Shown in pieces: positions 47,607 through 56,130 of a stretch of 64,000 nt of DNA (its first letter is position 1; every line of letters begins with the position of its first letter). The notes beneath the pieces are model-generated. The model searched no databases, was not told where the DNA came from, and worked only from the letters and a program-made list of their open reading frames with translations. The position numbers and the translations under genes are program-made. The DNA is from Stenotrophomonas sp. UBA2629 (GTDB lineage: Bacteria; Pseudomonadota; Gammaproteobacteria; Xanthomonadales; Xanthomonadaceae). The stretch covers positions 194,378 through 258,377 of the forward strand of contig DEOB01000010.1 of NCBI GenBank assembly GCA_002359895.1. Direction: 5' to 3'.

Positions 47607-48097
47607 GCGCCTTCTTCCTTGACGGCTGCGCGGTGCGCATAGCTCATCACGCGGGTGATCTGCCACTGGCCGTCCTGGTGGCGCCAGAGGATGGTGAAGT
47701 CTGCAAGGCCATCGCAGGCGTGGGTTTTGCTGTCGCAGAAGCGGTGTTGGCCACGTGCCAGTGCGCCGAAGTCCTTGATGGCGAACACCTCCAGCGTGCC
47801 GGGAATCAACTCACGGGTGAAGTTGCCGCACACGTATTTACGCGTGTTCGCCAGCATTGCGTCGCGCGTCCAGGTGACACCGCCGGTGTCGTGGTAGAAC
47901 TCCACCGCCGGGTCGAAGTAGCCGGCATGCTTGTGCAGCTGTTGCGGATCGCTGCAGCGGTTGAAGCTGTCGAACACGTCGCGGTCGAGTGCGGCGATGG
48001 TGTCCTTCAGGGACGGCGCGGTAGCTTCCGCCGCAAAGGCCGGGGCGGTGGCCAGTGGCGCCAATGCGAGCAACAGTGTCAACACGGCTTTTTTCAT
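47603..48097 (-). CDS. Secreted SnoaL/NTF2-like protein inside the transport operon
   Basis: A 164-residue protein with a signal peptide (KKAVLTLLLALAPLATAPAFA) and a cone-shaped SnoaL/NTF2-like fold pattern: an N-terminal helix (IAALDRDVFDSFNRC), YFDPAVEFYHDTGG, and a late strand DFTILWRHQDGQWQITRVMSY. Four Cys in the mature part could form disulfides. This fold is used as a binding pocket or as an enzyme. It lies between pair 3 and pair 4 and is coupled to the pair-4 A permease, so it may be a periplasmic partner of that pair. Function unknown. Confidence 0.82.
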   Translation of the reverse strand: MKKAVLTLLLALAPLATAPAFAAEATAPSLKDTIAALDRDVFDSFNRCSDPQQLHKHAGYFDPAVEFYHDTGGVTWTRDAMLANTRKYVCGNFTRELIPGTLEVFAIKDFGALARGQHRFCDSKTHACDGLADFTILWRHQDGQWQITRVMSYAHRAAVKEEGA

Positions 48098-48128
48098 GGG
48101 GGACTCGATCAGGAAGGAATACGCGCTG

Positions 48129-49352
48129 TCATGCGCTGCGTGTGGCCACGGCCGGTGGAATCACCGCAGCGCGTCGTGCCGGGCCGAACACGGCAATCTG
48201 CCCCAGTATCCACAGCAGCAGTGCGCTGGCAGGTAGGTACAGCAGGGGTAATCGTGGCAGTTCGTATCGGCTCATCAGCAGCATGTTCAAGCTGTAGGCC
48301 AGCAGCAGGCCAAGCACGATGCCGCTGCTGGTGAGGATGAAGTTCTCCACCTGGAAGTACCGCAGGATGTGCCGCTGCGTGGCACCGAGCGCGCGGCGGA
48401 TGCCGATCTGCTTGGTGCGCTGCTGTACCCAGAAACTGGAAAGGCCAATGATGCCGAACGCGGTGACCGCCAGCAGTGCAATGCACACACTCAGCAGCAG
48501 CCAGATCACCGCGCGGTCGCGCTGATGGAAGTCCGCACGCATCTGCTGCAGCGTGCTCTGCTGCTCGATGATGCGATTGGGGTCGGCACGGTTGAGCGCG
48601 GCAACCGCAGCTTTCAGAACCGACTCACGCTGCTCCGGCGAGGTGCGTATCACGTATGCACCGTTGGAAACGCGGATGGGGAACATCATCGAGTAATAGC
48701 GGTTGGCGAAGGTGCCTGCGGTGCCCGGCGCCATCAGGTCGTTCATCACACCGACCACCGGTGACGGCGGCTGATCCTCGCCCCAGACATAGACGGTTTT
48801 ACCAACTGCACTTTCGTCGGGAAACAAGGAGCGCGCCAGTGACCTGCTGAGGATGACGGCGGGAACGCCCGGCCCGATCTTGTTGGGATCGAATGCGCTG
48901 TTCTCCAGATATTCGTCGGCGTTGAAGGCGCGGCCTTCAATCACCTGCAGGCCGAAGCTCTGCATCAACTGGCCGTCATCCATGTACAGGGTTGCATGAA
49001 TCGATGGGCGGTTCTGGGCGGCATCAAGGCGGATGTCCGAGCCCCAGATATTGCCGCCATAGGGCACCTGATTGACGCTGCTGGCGGCCTTCACGCCAGG
49101 CAGTGATGCCAGCAGCTGGATGTCCTGCTTGCGCAGGGCGTCCTGATTGACGTCGGGCAGCAGGCTGCTGGTTGCCAGATAGAGCAGCTCGTTGTCGGCA
49201 ACACCGCTGTTGATCTGCAGCTCGCCGATGCGGTTGCTGATGATGAACACCGCATTGCAGATGATGGCGCAGCTCAGGGCGATCTCAAGCACGATCAATA
49301 GCGCGGCAGTCTTGTGCCGCAGCAGCGTGACGAAGATGGGGCGGATGTCGAT
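48129..49352 (-). CDS. FtsX/MacB-type ABC permease, B type, pair 3 (non-standard start codon)
   Basis: A B-type permease with one N-terminal helix, a periplasmic domain, three C-terminal helices, the coupling motif RTKQIGIRRALGATQ and the end PPAVATRSA. Two sister proteins begin with MDIRPI or MDIKPI. Here the same place (49352) reads ATC GAC ATC CGC CCC ATC, so the expected ATG is ATC. Using it gives 407 residues, exactly the length of the pair-2 B protein, with AAGGAG 7-8 bases upstream. The first usual start codon is GTG at 49298, which would lose 18 residues and part of the first helix. A rare start, a mutation or a sequence error are all possible. Confidence 0.88.
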   Translation of the reverse strand: MDIRPIFVTLLRHKTAALLIVLEIALSCAIICNAVFIISNRIGELQINSGVADNELLYLATSSLLPDVNQDALRKQDIQLLASLPGVKAASSVNQVPYGGNIWGSDIRLDAAQNRPSIHATLYMDDGQLMQSFGLQVIEGRAFNADEYLENSAFDPNKIGPGVPAVILSRSLARSLFPDESAVGKTVYVWGEDQPPSPVVGVMNDLMAPGTAGTFANRYYSMMFPIRVSNGAYVIRTSPEQRESVLKAAVAALNRADPNRIIEQQSTLQQMRADFHQRDRAVIWLLLSVCIALLAVTAFGIIGLSSFWVQQRTKQIGIRRALGATQRHILRYFQVENFILTSSGIVLGLLLAYSLNMLLMSRYELPRLPLLYLPASALLLWILGQIAVFGPARRAAVIPPAVATRSA

Positions 49353-49385
49353 GATCGTTCTCCTTGTGTCGACAGGCAGCTCGAC

Positions 49386-49473
49386 CGGAATCAGTGGGAA
49401 GGAACCCGCAGCCGGGCGTGGGCACAGCTTGGCTCTGTGCTTCCCCGTTGCGGGTTCCTTCCCACTGATTCCG
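49386..49473. repeat. Long perfect inverted repeat between pair-3 A and B permease genes
   Basis: Two 25-base arms (49386-49410 and 49449-49473) are perfect reverse complements. They enclose a 38-base loop that itself has a 6-base stem (GCACAG at 49422-49427 with CTGTGC at 49435-49440). It fills most of the 147-base gap between the two permease genes. It could be an intercistronic mRNA structure, a processing site or the remnant of a small mobile repeat. No flanking target duplication was seen. Confidence 0.9.
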
Positions 49474-49499
49474 CACGCATGTTCATGAGGTCGAGTGGT

Positions 49500-50813
49500 T
49501 CATTGGCTTTTGAGCTGCAACGCAGGCGGAATGCGCATGGCGCGCCACGCCGGCAGCAGGCCTGCCAGTACGCTGACCAACAGGGCCAGGGCGAAGGTGA
49601 GCCACAGCGTGGTGAGGTCCATATGTGCCAGGCGCGCGTACTCGTCCGGCTGTTGGCGGATCAGCCACAGGCCGAAGGCGGCGACGCCCAGGCCCAGCAC
49701 GCCACCGAGCAGGCCGATGGTGCCGGCTTCAACCAGGCACTGCTTGAAGATGTCCGAGCGCGAGGCACCCAGCGAACGACGCACGCCGATCTCACCGCTG
49801 CGCCGCAGGAACTTGGCCAGCAGCAGGCTGATGGTGTTGATCATGCACACCAGCAGAAAGCCGAATGCCAGCCACATCTGCAGCCGCACGTCGTTGGGCA
49901 CGATGCGATTGAAATCCAGCCAGCTCATCACGTTGTGCAGGCGGACATTGGTCGGGCGCTCAAAACGGCCGCTGGCACGCTGCGCATCGGAGTAGTCACC
50001 CAGATACTTCAGATAGGCATCGGCCTTCTGCGGCGTATCCAGTTCCACCCAGTACTGCAGCCACGCACACGGTGCATTGAGGCTGTAGTTGCCCTCGGTC
50101 TCGTCATTGCTGATGCCCCAGCAATTGACGCTGCCCTGCGTATCCAGGCGCAGCTCGCGCGAGGTGGAGAACGGCAGAAATATCTGCTCCAGCCCACCGT
50201 AGCGTTGGTTGCTCAGGTCATAGAAACGAGGAGCTGGCTTCCAGTCTGCCGACACACCGATGACCCGGAAGGTGCCTTGCGGCAAGCGCAGTTCCCGGCC
50301 AACGGCCCTCTCCGTGCCAAACAGCCTGGAAGCCAGCGTGCGATTGATGACCGCCACGCGTGCGCGCTCGTCATCGTCCTTGTTGCTCCACGCATTGCCG
50401 CTGAGCAGTGGCACGTCGAACATCGGAAAAAAATCCGCCGAGGTATAGCGGGCATAAGCGCGGAATGGTTGGGTGACGTTACCGCTGGGCTGCAACGTCA
50501 CCGAGCCGCCACTCATCAGCGCCTGCCGGTCGCCACGCTTCTGCCGCAGAAGTTCTTCGGCGTCGTAACGGCTCATCTGCTTGAGCGGGTCCTTGTCCAG
50601 CGTGGCGTCCTTGCCCAGGCTGCGCGGCTCCAGCTGCGGGTAGAACAGCTGCCCGCTCTTGTGCGCAATGGGGTCGCCAGAGAGCACAAAGTACAAGGCC
50701 AACGTGGTCATCGTCGCGCCGATGCCGACCGCGATGGTCAGCACCATCAGGCTGGTCAGCACCTTGTTGCGGGCGAAGCTGCGCAGTGCCAGTTGCAGGT
50801 AGTAGCCGAGCAT
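49500..50813 (-). CDS. FtsX/MacB-type ABC permease, A type, pair 3
   Basis: A 437-residue A-type permease with an N-terminal helix (LTSLMVLTIAVGIGATMTTL), periplasmic MacB-like domain (YTSADFFPMFDVPLL), the Cys pair (VNCWGIS and APCAWLQYWVEL), three C-terminal helices, coupling motif RRSGEIGVRRSLGASR and the end ALQLKSQ. It is close to the pair-2 A protein over its whole length, which shows gene duplication. It is 22 bases from the pair-2 B gene. Confidence 0.95.
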   Translation of the reverse strand: MLGYYLQLALRSFARNKVLTSLMVLTIAVGIGATMTTLALYFVLSGDPIAHKSGQLFYPQLEPRSLGKDATLDKDPLKQMSRYDAEELLRQKRGDRQALMSGGSVTLQPSGNVTQPFRAYARYTSADFFPMFDVPLLSGNAWSNKDDDERARVAVINRTLASRLFGTERAVGRELRLPQGTFRVIGVSADWKPAPRFYDLSNQRYGGLEQIFLPFSTSRELRLDTQGSVNCWGISNDETEGNYSLNAPCAWLQYWVELDTPQKADAYLKYLGDYSDAQRASGRFERPTNVRLHNVMSWLDFNRIVPNDVRLQMWLAFGFLLVCMINTISLLLAKFLRRSGEIGVRRSLGASRSDIFKQCLVEAGTIGLLGGVLGLGVAAFGLWLIRQQPDEYARLAHMDLTTLWLTFALALLVSVLAGLLPAWRAMRIPPALQLKSQ

Positions 50814-50835
50814 GGGATTCCTTGATCGTCCGTGA

Positions 50836-52059
50836 TCAGTTGCTGCGGGTGGCCACAGCCGGTGGAATGGCGGCGGCCTTGCGGGCCGGGCCGAACACAG
50901 CGATCTGGCCCAGCATCCACAGCAGTACCGCGCCGATCGGCAGATACAGCAGCGGCAGGCGCGGCAGCTCGTAGCGGCCCATCAGCCATTGGTTGAGCGT
51001 GTACGCCAACAGCATGCCGACCACGATGCCGATGCCGGCCAGCAGGAAGTTCTCGGTCTGGAAATAACGCAGGATCTGCCCGCGCGTGGCGCCCAGTGCA
51101 CGGCGGATGCCGATCTGCTTGGTGCGCTGCTGCACCCAGAAGCTGGCCAGGCCGATGATGCCCAAAGCGGTCACCAGCAACAGCAGCACGCTGACGATCA
51201 GCAGCAGGCCGACCATGTCGCGGTCGTTGGCAAAGAACTCGGAGCGGCCCTGCTCGAAGCTCATCTTGCGCCAGGTCAGGCGGTTGGGATCGTTTTTGTC
51301 CAGCGCCGCCACCGCCTGCTTGATGATTTCATCACGACGGCTCGGATCGGTGGTGCGGATCAGGAAGCTGCCGCCGTTGGAGAAATTCATGCGGATAGGG
51401 AACATCACCGAACGCGTGCGATCGTTGTCCTGCATGTTCGGACGCACCAGCGCTTCCACCACGCCCACGATGGTCAGCGGGACGTTGGCCATGTAGATGG
51501 TCTTGCCGATGGCGCTGCCGTCCGGGAACAAGTGCTTGGCGACGGATTGGGTGACGATCACCGGCGAGCGCAATGCACTCAGATCCTGCTCCTCCTCCAG
51601 CACGGCACTGCTCTTGTACTCGTCAGCATGGAAGTCGCGGCCGGCGATCAATTTCAGGCCCATGGTGGCGACGGACTCTTCGCCGACCATGTATTGCGCG
51701 GCGTTGATCGATTGTGCATCCGGATCTGGGGTGACGGCGAAGCCGCTGTTCCAGGAACCGTTCTGGAACGGCAGCTGATTGACTATCGCGGCCTTCTCGA
51801 CGCCCGCGATGCCGCGCAGTGTGGCGAGGTCTTCAGTGGTACGCGCATCGGCGTCCACCTGTTTGCCGATGCCGCTGAGCGCGATTTCAATCAGACGGTT
51901 GTCGTCCATGCCGCTGGGCATGTTCATGGTGTCGATGCGTTGGGAAACGATGAACAACGCATTGCAGATGATCGCGCAACTCAAAGCGATCTCGAGCACG
52001 ATCAGGGCGGCGGCGGTTTTATGCCGGGTCAGCGTGGAGAGAATCGGGCGGATGTCCAT
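50836..52059 (-). CDS. FtsX/MacB-type ABC permease, B type, pair 2
   Basis: A 407-residue B-type permease beginning MDIRPILSTLTRH, with the N-terminal helix LIVLEIALSCAIICNALFIV, a periplasmic domain, three C-terminal helices, coupling motif RTKQIGIRRALGATR and the end PPAVATRSN. The start is set by comparison with the sister proteins; the frame is open 34 codons further upstream, through a gap with no similarity. A 172-base gap separates it from its A partner. Confidence 0.95.
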   Translation of the reverse strand: MDIRPILSTLTRHKTAAALIVLEIALSCAIICNALFIVSQRIDTMNMPSGMDDNRLIEIALSGIGKQVDADARTTEDLATLRGIAGVEKAAIVNQLPFQNGSWNSGFAVTPDPDAQSINAAQYMVGEESVATMGLKLIAGRDFHADEYKSSAVLEEEQDLSALRSPVIVTQSVAKHLFPDGSAIGKTIYMANVPLTIVGVVEALVRPNMQDNDRTRSVMFPIRMNFSNGGSFLIRTTDPSRRDEIIKQAVAALDKNDPNRLTWRKMSFEQGRSEFFANDRDMVGLLLIVSVLLLLVTALGIIGLASFWVQQRTKQIGIRRALGATRGQILRYFQTENFLLAGIGIVVGMLLAYTLNQWLMGRYELPRLPLLYLPIGAVLLWMLGQIAVFGPARKAAAIPPAVATRSN

Positions 52060-52142
52060 GGTGTTCTCCGTGGAGCCTGGGAGTGAAAAGAGGAGGTGGG
52101 AAGTGAGGAGGAACGCCGCAGTAGAAGAGTGCTGCTCCGGTC

Positions 52143-52166
52143 CTCCCTGCGCGTTGCGCAAGGGAG
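52143..52166. other. Hairpin in the gap between pair-2 A and B permease genes
   Basis: CTCCCT-GCGC (52143-52152) pairs with GCGC-A-AGGGAG (52156-52166), one bulged base, around a 3-base loop. It lies in the 172-base gap between the two permease genes. No T-run follows on the minus strand. Confidence 0.6.
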
Positions 52167-52231
52167 AAGGCCGACGCCGAGTGCATGCCGCATGCCGATC
52201 TGGCCACTACGGCGCAGGCGCTCGCCACTGC

Positions 52232-53536
52232 TTACTGGCTCTTGAGTTGCAGTGCCGGTGCCACCTGCATCGCACGCCACGCCGGCAATGCACCAGCCAA
52301 CATGCTGGCAGCCACCGCTAAGCCGAAGGTGAGCAGCAACATCGATCCGTCCAGATGGGCGAGCGATGCATAGCTGGCCGGGCGCTGGCGCACCGCCCAC
52401 AGACCAAGCAGTGCGAACACCAAGCCCAGCATGCCGCCAGCCAGGCCGATGGTTCCGGCCTCGACCAGGCATTGCTTGAAGATATCCAGGCGGCTGGCAC
52501 CGAGTGCGCGACGCACGCCGATCTCGCCGCTGCGGCGCAGGAACTTGGCCAGCAGCAGGCCCACGGTGTTGACCAGGCACACCAGCAGGAAGCCGAACGC
52601 CAACCACATCTGCAGGCGCACATCGCCCGGCACCACATTGCTGTATTCCATCCACGCCATCACATCGCGCAGGCGCGTGTTGGCCGGGCGTTCGAAGCGA
52701 CCGGCGGCGCGCTGCTGCTCGGAGTAGTTGTCCAGATAGACCTTGAAATCGCCTGCGGCGTTGGCAGAGTCCAGCTCCACCCAGTACTGGATCCAGGCGC
52801 AGGGCACGTTGAGTGCCTGCGCATCGTTGACGATCTCGCGACCGAAGCAGTTCATGTTGCCGCTGCGGTCCATCTTCAGATCGATGAAGGTACTGAAGGG
52901 CAGCGACACGCTTTCGCCACGACCAAAGCGACCAGTGCTGATGTCATAGAATTTCGGCTTGGGGTTCCAATCGTCGAGCACACCGGTGATGCGCAGTGCG
53001 TGACCCTCCACCAGCACGTCCTTGCCAACGCTGTTGGCGCCGTTGAACAGCTTGTCGTTGAGGCTCTTGCTGATCACCGCAACGCGGCCGCGACCTTCAT
53101 CCTCTGCCGCGCTCCAGCCCTGGCCGAACAGGAACGGCGTATCGAACATCGGGAAGAAGTCAGCCGAGGTATAGCGCATGTCGATGCTGAAAGGCTTGAG
53201 CGCATCCACACGCGGATCCACGATGCCGCTGCCGCCGGTCATCATTGCCTGACGCGATGCTTTTTTCTGCCGCAGCAGGGTTTCCGCATCAAAGCGCGTC
53301 AACTGCGACTCGGGCTCTTCGCCGGGCTTGTAGCCCTCGCGCATGCCCGGATCCAGCTGCACGTAGAACAGACGGTCACTCTTGTGCGGGATGGGATTGC
53401 CGGACAGCACCTTGAACACCGTCAACGTGGTCATGGAGGCACCAATGCCCAGTGCGATGGCCAGCACCATCAGCGCGGTGAGGATTTTGTTGCGCCCAAA
53501 ACTGCGTAGAGCAAGTTTGAAGTAATAGCTGAACAT
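52232..53536 (-). CDS. FtsX/MacB-type ABC permease, A type, pair 2
   Basis: A 434-residue A-type permease. The N-terminal helix is LTALMVLAIALGIGASMTTL. The periplasmic domain includes YTSADFFPMFDTPFLF and the Cys pair (MNCFGRE and VPCAWIQYWVEL). Three C-terminal helices follow, with coupling motif RRSGEIGVRRALGASR and the end ALQLKSQ. It is closely related to the pair-3 A protein. It is 26 bases from the preceding pair-1 B gene. Confidence 0.95.
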   Translation of the reverse strand: MFSYYFKLALRSFGRNKILTALMVLAIALGIGASMTTLTVFKVLSGNPIPHKSDRLFYVQLDPGMREGYKPGEEPESQLTRFDAETLLRQKKASRQAMMTGGSGIVDPRVDALKPFSIDMRYTSADFFPMFDTPFLFGQGWSAAEDEGRGRVAVISKSLNDKLFNGANSVGKDVLVEGHALRITGVLDDWNPKPKFYDISTGRFGRGESVSLPFSTFIDLKMDRSGNMNCFGREIVNDAQALNVPCAWIQYWVELDSANAAGDFKVYLDNYSEQQRAAGRFERPANTRLRDVMAWMEYSNVVPGDVRLQMWLAFGFLLVCLVNTVGLLLAKFLRRSGEIGVRRALGASRLDIFKQCLVEAGTIGLAGGMLGLVFALLGLWAVRQRPASYASLAHLDGSMLLLTFGLAVAASMLAGALPAWRAMQVAPALQLKSQ

Positions 53537-53562
53537 GAGAGTTCCTTGAGCAGTTGAGGGCG

Positions 53563-54777
53563 TCAGGCGCTGCGCGTGGCGACGATGGGCGGGATGGCGG
53601 CAGCCCGGAGTGCGGGGCCGATGACAGCGGCTTGTCCCAGCAGCAACAGAGCCAATGCACCGAATGGCAGGTAGGGCAGCGGCAACCGCGCGACCTCGAA
53701 GTAGTGCATCAATACCTGGTTGCCGCCGTAGGCCAACAGCATGCCCAGCACGATGCCGGCGGCGGTCAATAGCAGATTTTCGGTTTGAAAGTAGCTGGTT
53801 ATCTGGCGACGGGTGGCGCCCAGTGCGCGGCGGATACCGATCTGCTTGGTGCGCTGCTGCACCCAGAAACTGGCAAGGCCGACGATGCCCAATGCGGTGA
53901 CCAGCAGCATCGAGGCGATCACCGCGACCAGCAGCCAGGTCATCGCACGGTCGCTATGAAAATAGCGCTCACGCAGTTCCGACAGCATGCGGCTCTGTTG
54001 CTGGTCCAACACCGCCTCCGGTGCTGCGCGCGCCACCGCTTGGCGCGCCGCCTGCATCACGCGCGGCAGGTCGAGCGGATCGGCACGCAGTACATAGCCG
54101 CCTGATTGGGCGTCGTCGCGTACCGGCACGATCACCGACCACTGTGCGCCAGCGGCGCCTTCCTCGCTGCGGCCCGGGTCGGTGACGGCGAAGTTGTCCA
54201 CCACGCCGGTTACGCGAAAGTGGGAGCCGCTCCAGAACTCTTTGCCCAGCGGGCTCTCACCTGGCCACAGATGGTCGGCCAGTGCGCGGGTGATCCATAC
54301 CGGCGCGTCGCTCGGGATGAAGGTCTCAATGGGCTGGAAATCGCCGGCGTTGAACGTGTTGCCTTGAACCGGGCGCATGCCCAATGCCTGGATTGCGGCC
54401 GCATCGAACATATAGAAATGCAGCACGCCGCCCCATTGCTTTCCCTCGCGGTCCAGGCTGACACCCATATAGCCAGCACGTGGGCCGAAAGGCACGCTGT
54501 TGGCAGTGCCTGCGGCCTGCACGCCGGGAATTGCGCGCAGTGCACCAAGTACGCGGGCATTGAGATCTGCGTTGTTGCAGCCGTCGCAGCCACCCAGCAT
54601 AAGCGTGCCCACGCTGTTTTCTTCCACGCCGCTGTTGATGCGCATCAGCTCCAGGCGGTTGCCGATGAGAAAGAAGGCGTTGCACAGCACCGCACAGGCC
54701 AGCGCGATTTCCAGCACGATCAATGCGGCGGCGATGCGGTGGCGGCCCAGTGCGGAGAAGATCGGTTTGATGTCCAT
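53563..54777 (-). CDS. FtsX/MacB-type ABC permease, B type, pair 1
   Basis: A 404-residue B-type permease beginning MDIKPIFSALGRH, with the N-terminal helix LIVLEIALACAVLCNAFFLI, a periplasmic domain, three C-terminal helices, coupling motif RTKQIGIRRALGATR and the end PPIVATRSA. Unlike the other B proteins, it has an extra CxxC motif in the periplasmic part (GGCDGCNN, about residues 63-70). It is 13 bases from its A partner. Confidence 0.95.
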   Translation of the reverse strand: MDIKPIFSALGRHRIAAALIVLEIALACAVLCNAFFLIGNRLELMRINSGVEENSVGTLMLGGCDGCNNADLNARVLGALRAIPGVQAAGTANSVPFGPRAGYMGVSLDREGKQWGGVLHFYMFDAAAIQALGMRPVQGNTFNAGDFQPIETFIPSDAPVWITRALADHLWPGESPLGKEFWSGSHFRVTGVVDNFAVTDPGRSEEGAAGAQWSVIVPVRDDAQSGGYVLRADPLDLPRVMQAARQAVARAAPEAVLDQQQSRMLSELRERYFHSDRAMTWLLVAVIASMLLVTALGIVGLASFWVQQRTKQIGIRRALGATRRQITSYFQTENLLLTAAGIVLGMLLAYGGNQVLMHYFEVARLPLPYLPFGALALLLLGQAAVIGPALRAAAIPPIVATRSA

Positions 54778-54790
54778 GGTGGCCCCTTGC

Positions 54791-56119
54791 TTACAGCGTC
54801 TTAAGTTGCATCGCCGGCGCGATGCGGCTGGCGCGCGAGGCGGGGAACAGGCCGGCGATGATGCTGGCGACCAGCGCCAGCACGAAGGTGGCCGCGAACA
54901 TTGGCAGGTCCAGATGCACCAGGTCGGCGTACTCCAATGGTTGGCTGCGGATCGCCCACAGCCCCAGCAGGGTCAGCGCCAGGCCCAGCGTGCCGCCAGC
55001 CAGGCCGATCAGGCCCGCCTCGATCAGGCACTGCGCAAAGATCGAACGCTTCGATGCACCCAGCGCACGGCGCACGCCGATTTCGCCGCTGCGACGCAGG
55101 AACTTGGCCAGTAGCAGGCCCACTGTGTTGAACAGGCAGATCAGCAGGAACGCCAGTGCCAGCCAGCTTTGTAGGCGCACGTCGCGCGGAACGACGCGGT
55201 TGTAGTCCAGCCATTGCATCAGCGACAGCAGGCGGGCGTTCTCAGGAAAGGGCATGCGCCCCAGCGCCTTCTGTTGCACGGTGTAGTCGGTGATGAAACG
55301 GCGGTAATCAGCCACTTTGGCGGCGCTGTCCAGCTCTACCCACAGTTGCAGCCAGACGCAGTCGGTGTTCTGCAGGTGCCCCGGCACGGGCGGCAGGCTG
55401 TTGCAGGTGAACTGACTGAAGTTGCCATCATTGATTTCCAGCCCGGTCTGGAAGGGCACCATCACTTCTTCGGGCTTGCTGTAGAAACTGGCGGTGTCGC
55501 CCTGCGAGAAGCTGCCACCGGCCAGCGTGTGGAACTGCGGCGACGGACGCCACGGCCCCAGGACACCGACGATGCGAACATCGGCATCGCGGATACGCAG
55601 GCTGCGGCCGACGCTGTTCTTGCCGCCGAACAGCTTCTGGTTGAGGTCGGATGAGATGACCGCAACGCGCGCGCGTTTTTCATCATCCTCGGCCGTCCAC
55701 GGGCCGCCGAAGGCAAAGGGCACGGCGAACATCGGGAAAAAATCCGCGTGCGCGGACAGCATCGTCGTCATCAGCGCCGGTTTGCCGGTTTCCGGTGAGT
55801 GCAGCTTGATCTGGCTGTCGTTCACTATCGTCTGACGATCGGCACGTTTGGCCCGCCACAGGTCCATGGCCGAGGTGTAGTCGAGCATGTCCGGTGGGTT
55901 CCGACGGGCCTTCTCGGTCGAAAGCGCATCCACCTGCGGGTAGTAGATGTGCTGGCTGCGCCCCGGCAACGGATCGCCGGAGAGCAGGTGCATCACCGTG
56001 AGCGTGGTCATTGATGCACCAATGCCCATGGCGATGGACAACACCATCAGGCCGGTCAACACCGGGGTGCGGCGCAGGCTGCGCAGGCCTTGCTGCAGGT
56101 AGTAAGGGAACAAGGACAT
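54791..56119 (-). CDS. FtsX/MacB-type ABC permease, A type, pair 1
   Basis: A 442-residue A-type permease directly after the ATPase gene (11 bases). It has the N-terminal helix LTGLMVLSIAMGIGASMTTL, a periplasmic domain with HADFFPMFAVPFAF and the Cys pair (FTCNSLP and TDCVWLQLWVEL), three C-terminal helices, coupling motif RRSGEIGVRRALGASK and the end AMQLKTL. Its position next to the ATPase suggests that this is the founding pair of the array. Confidence 0.95.
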   Translation of the reverse strand: MSLFPYYLQQGLRSLRRTPVLTGLMVLSIAMGIGASMTTLTVMHLLSGDPLPGRSQHIYYPQVDALSTEKARRNPPDMLDYTSAMDLWRAKRADRQTIVNDSQIKLHSPETGKPALMTTMLSAHADFFPMFAVPFAFGGPWTAEDDEKRARVAVISSDLNQKLFGGKNSVGRSLRIRDADVRIVGVLGPWRPSPQFHTLAGGSFSQGDTASFYSKPEEVMVPFQTGLEINDGNFSQFTCNSLPPVPGHLQNTDCVWLQLWVELDSAAKVADYRRFITDYTVQQKALGRMPFPENARLLSLMQWLDYNRVVPRDVRLQSWLALAFLLICLFNTVGLLLAKFLRRSGEIGVRRALGASKRSIFAQCLIEAGLIGLAGGTLGLALTLLGLWAIRSQPLEYADLVHLDLPMFAATFVLALVASIIAGLFPASRASRIAPAMQLKTL

Positions 56120-56130
56120 GCGCGCTGGCC

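Noticed and set aside
45041..56119. Assembly artefact as an explanation of the repeated permease genes
   Set aside because: The eight genes differ clearly in sequence and length and keep distinct A and B signatures, so they are real diverged paralogues and not duplicated reads.
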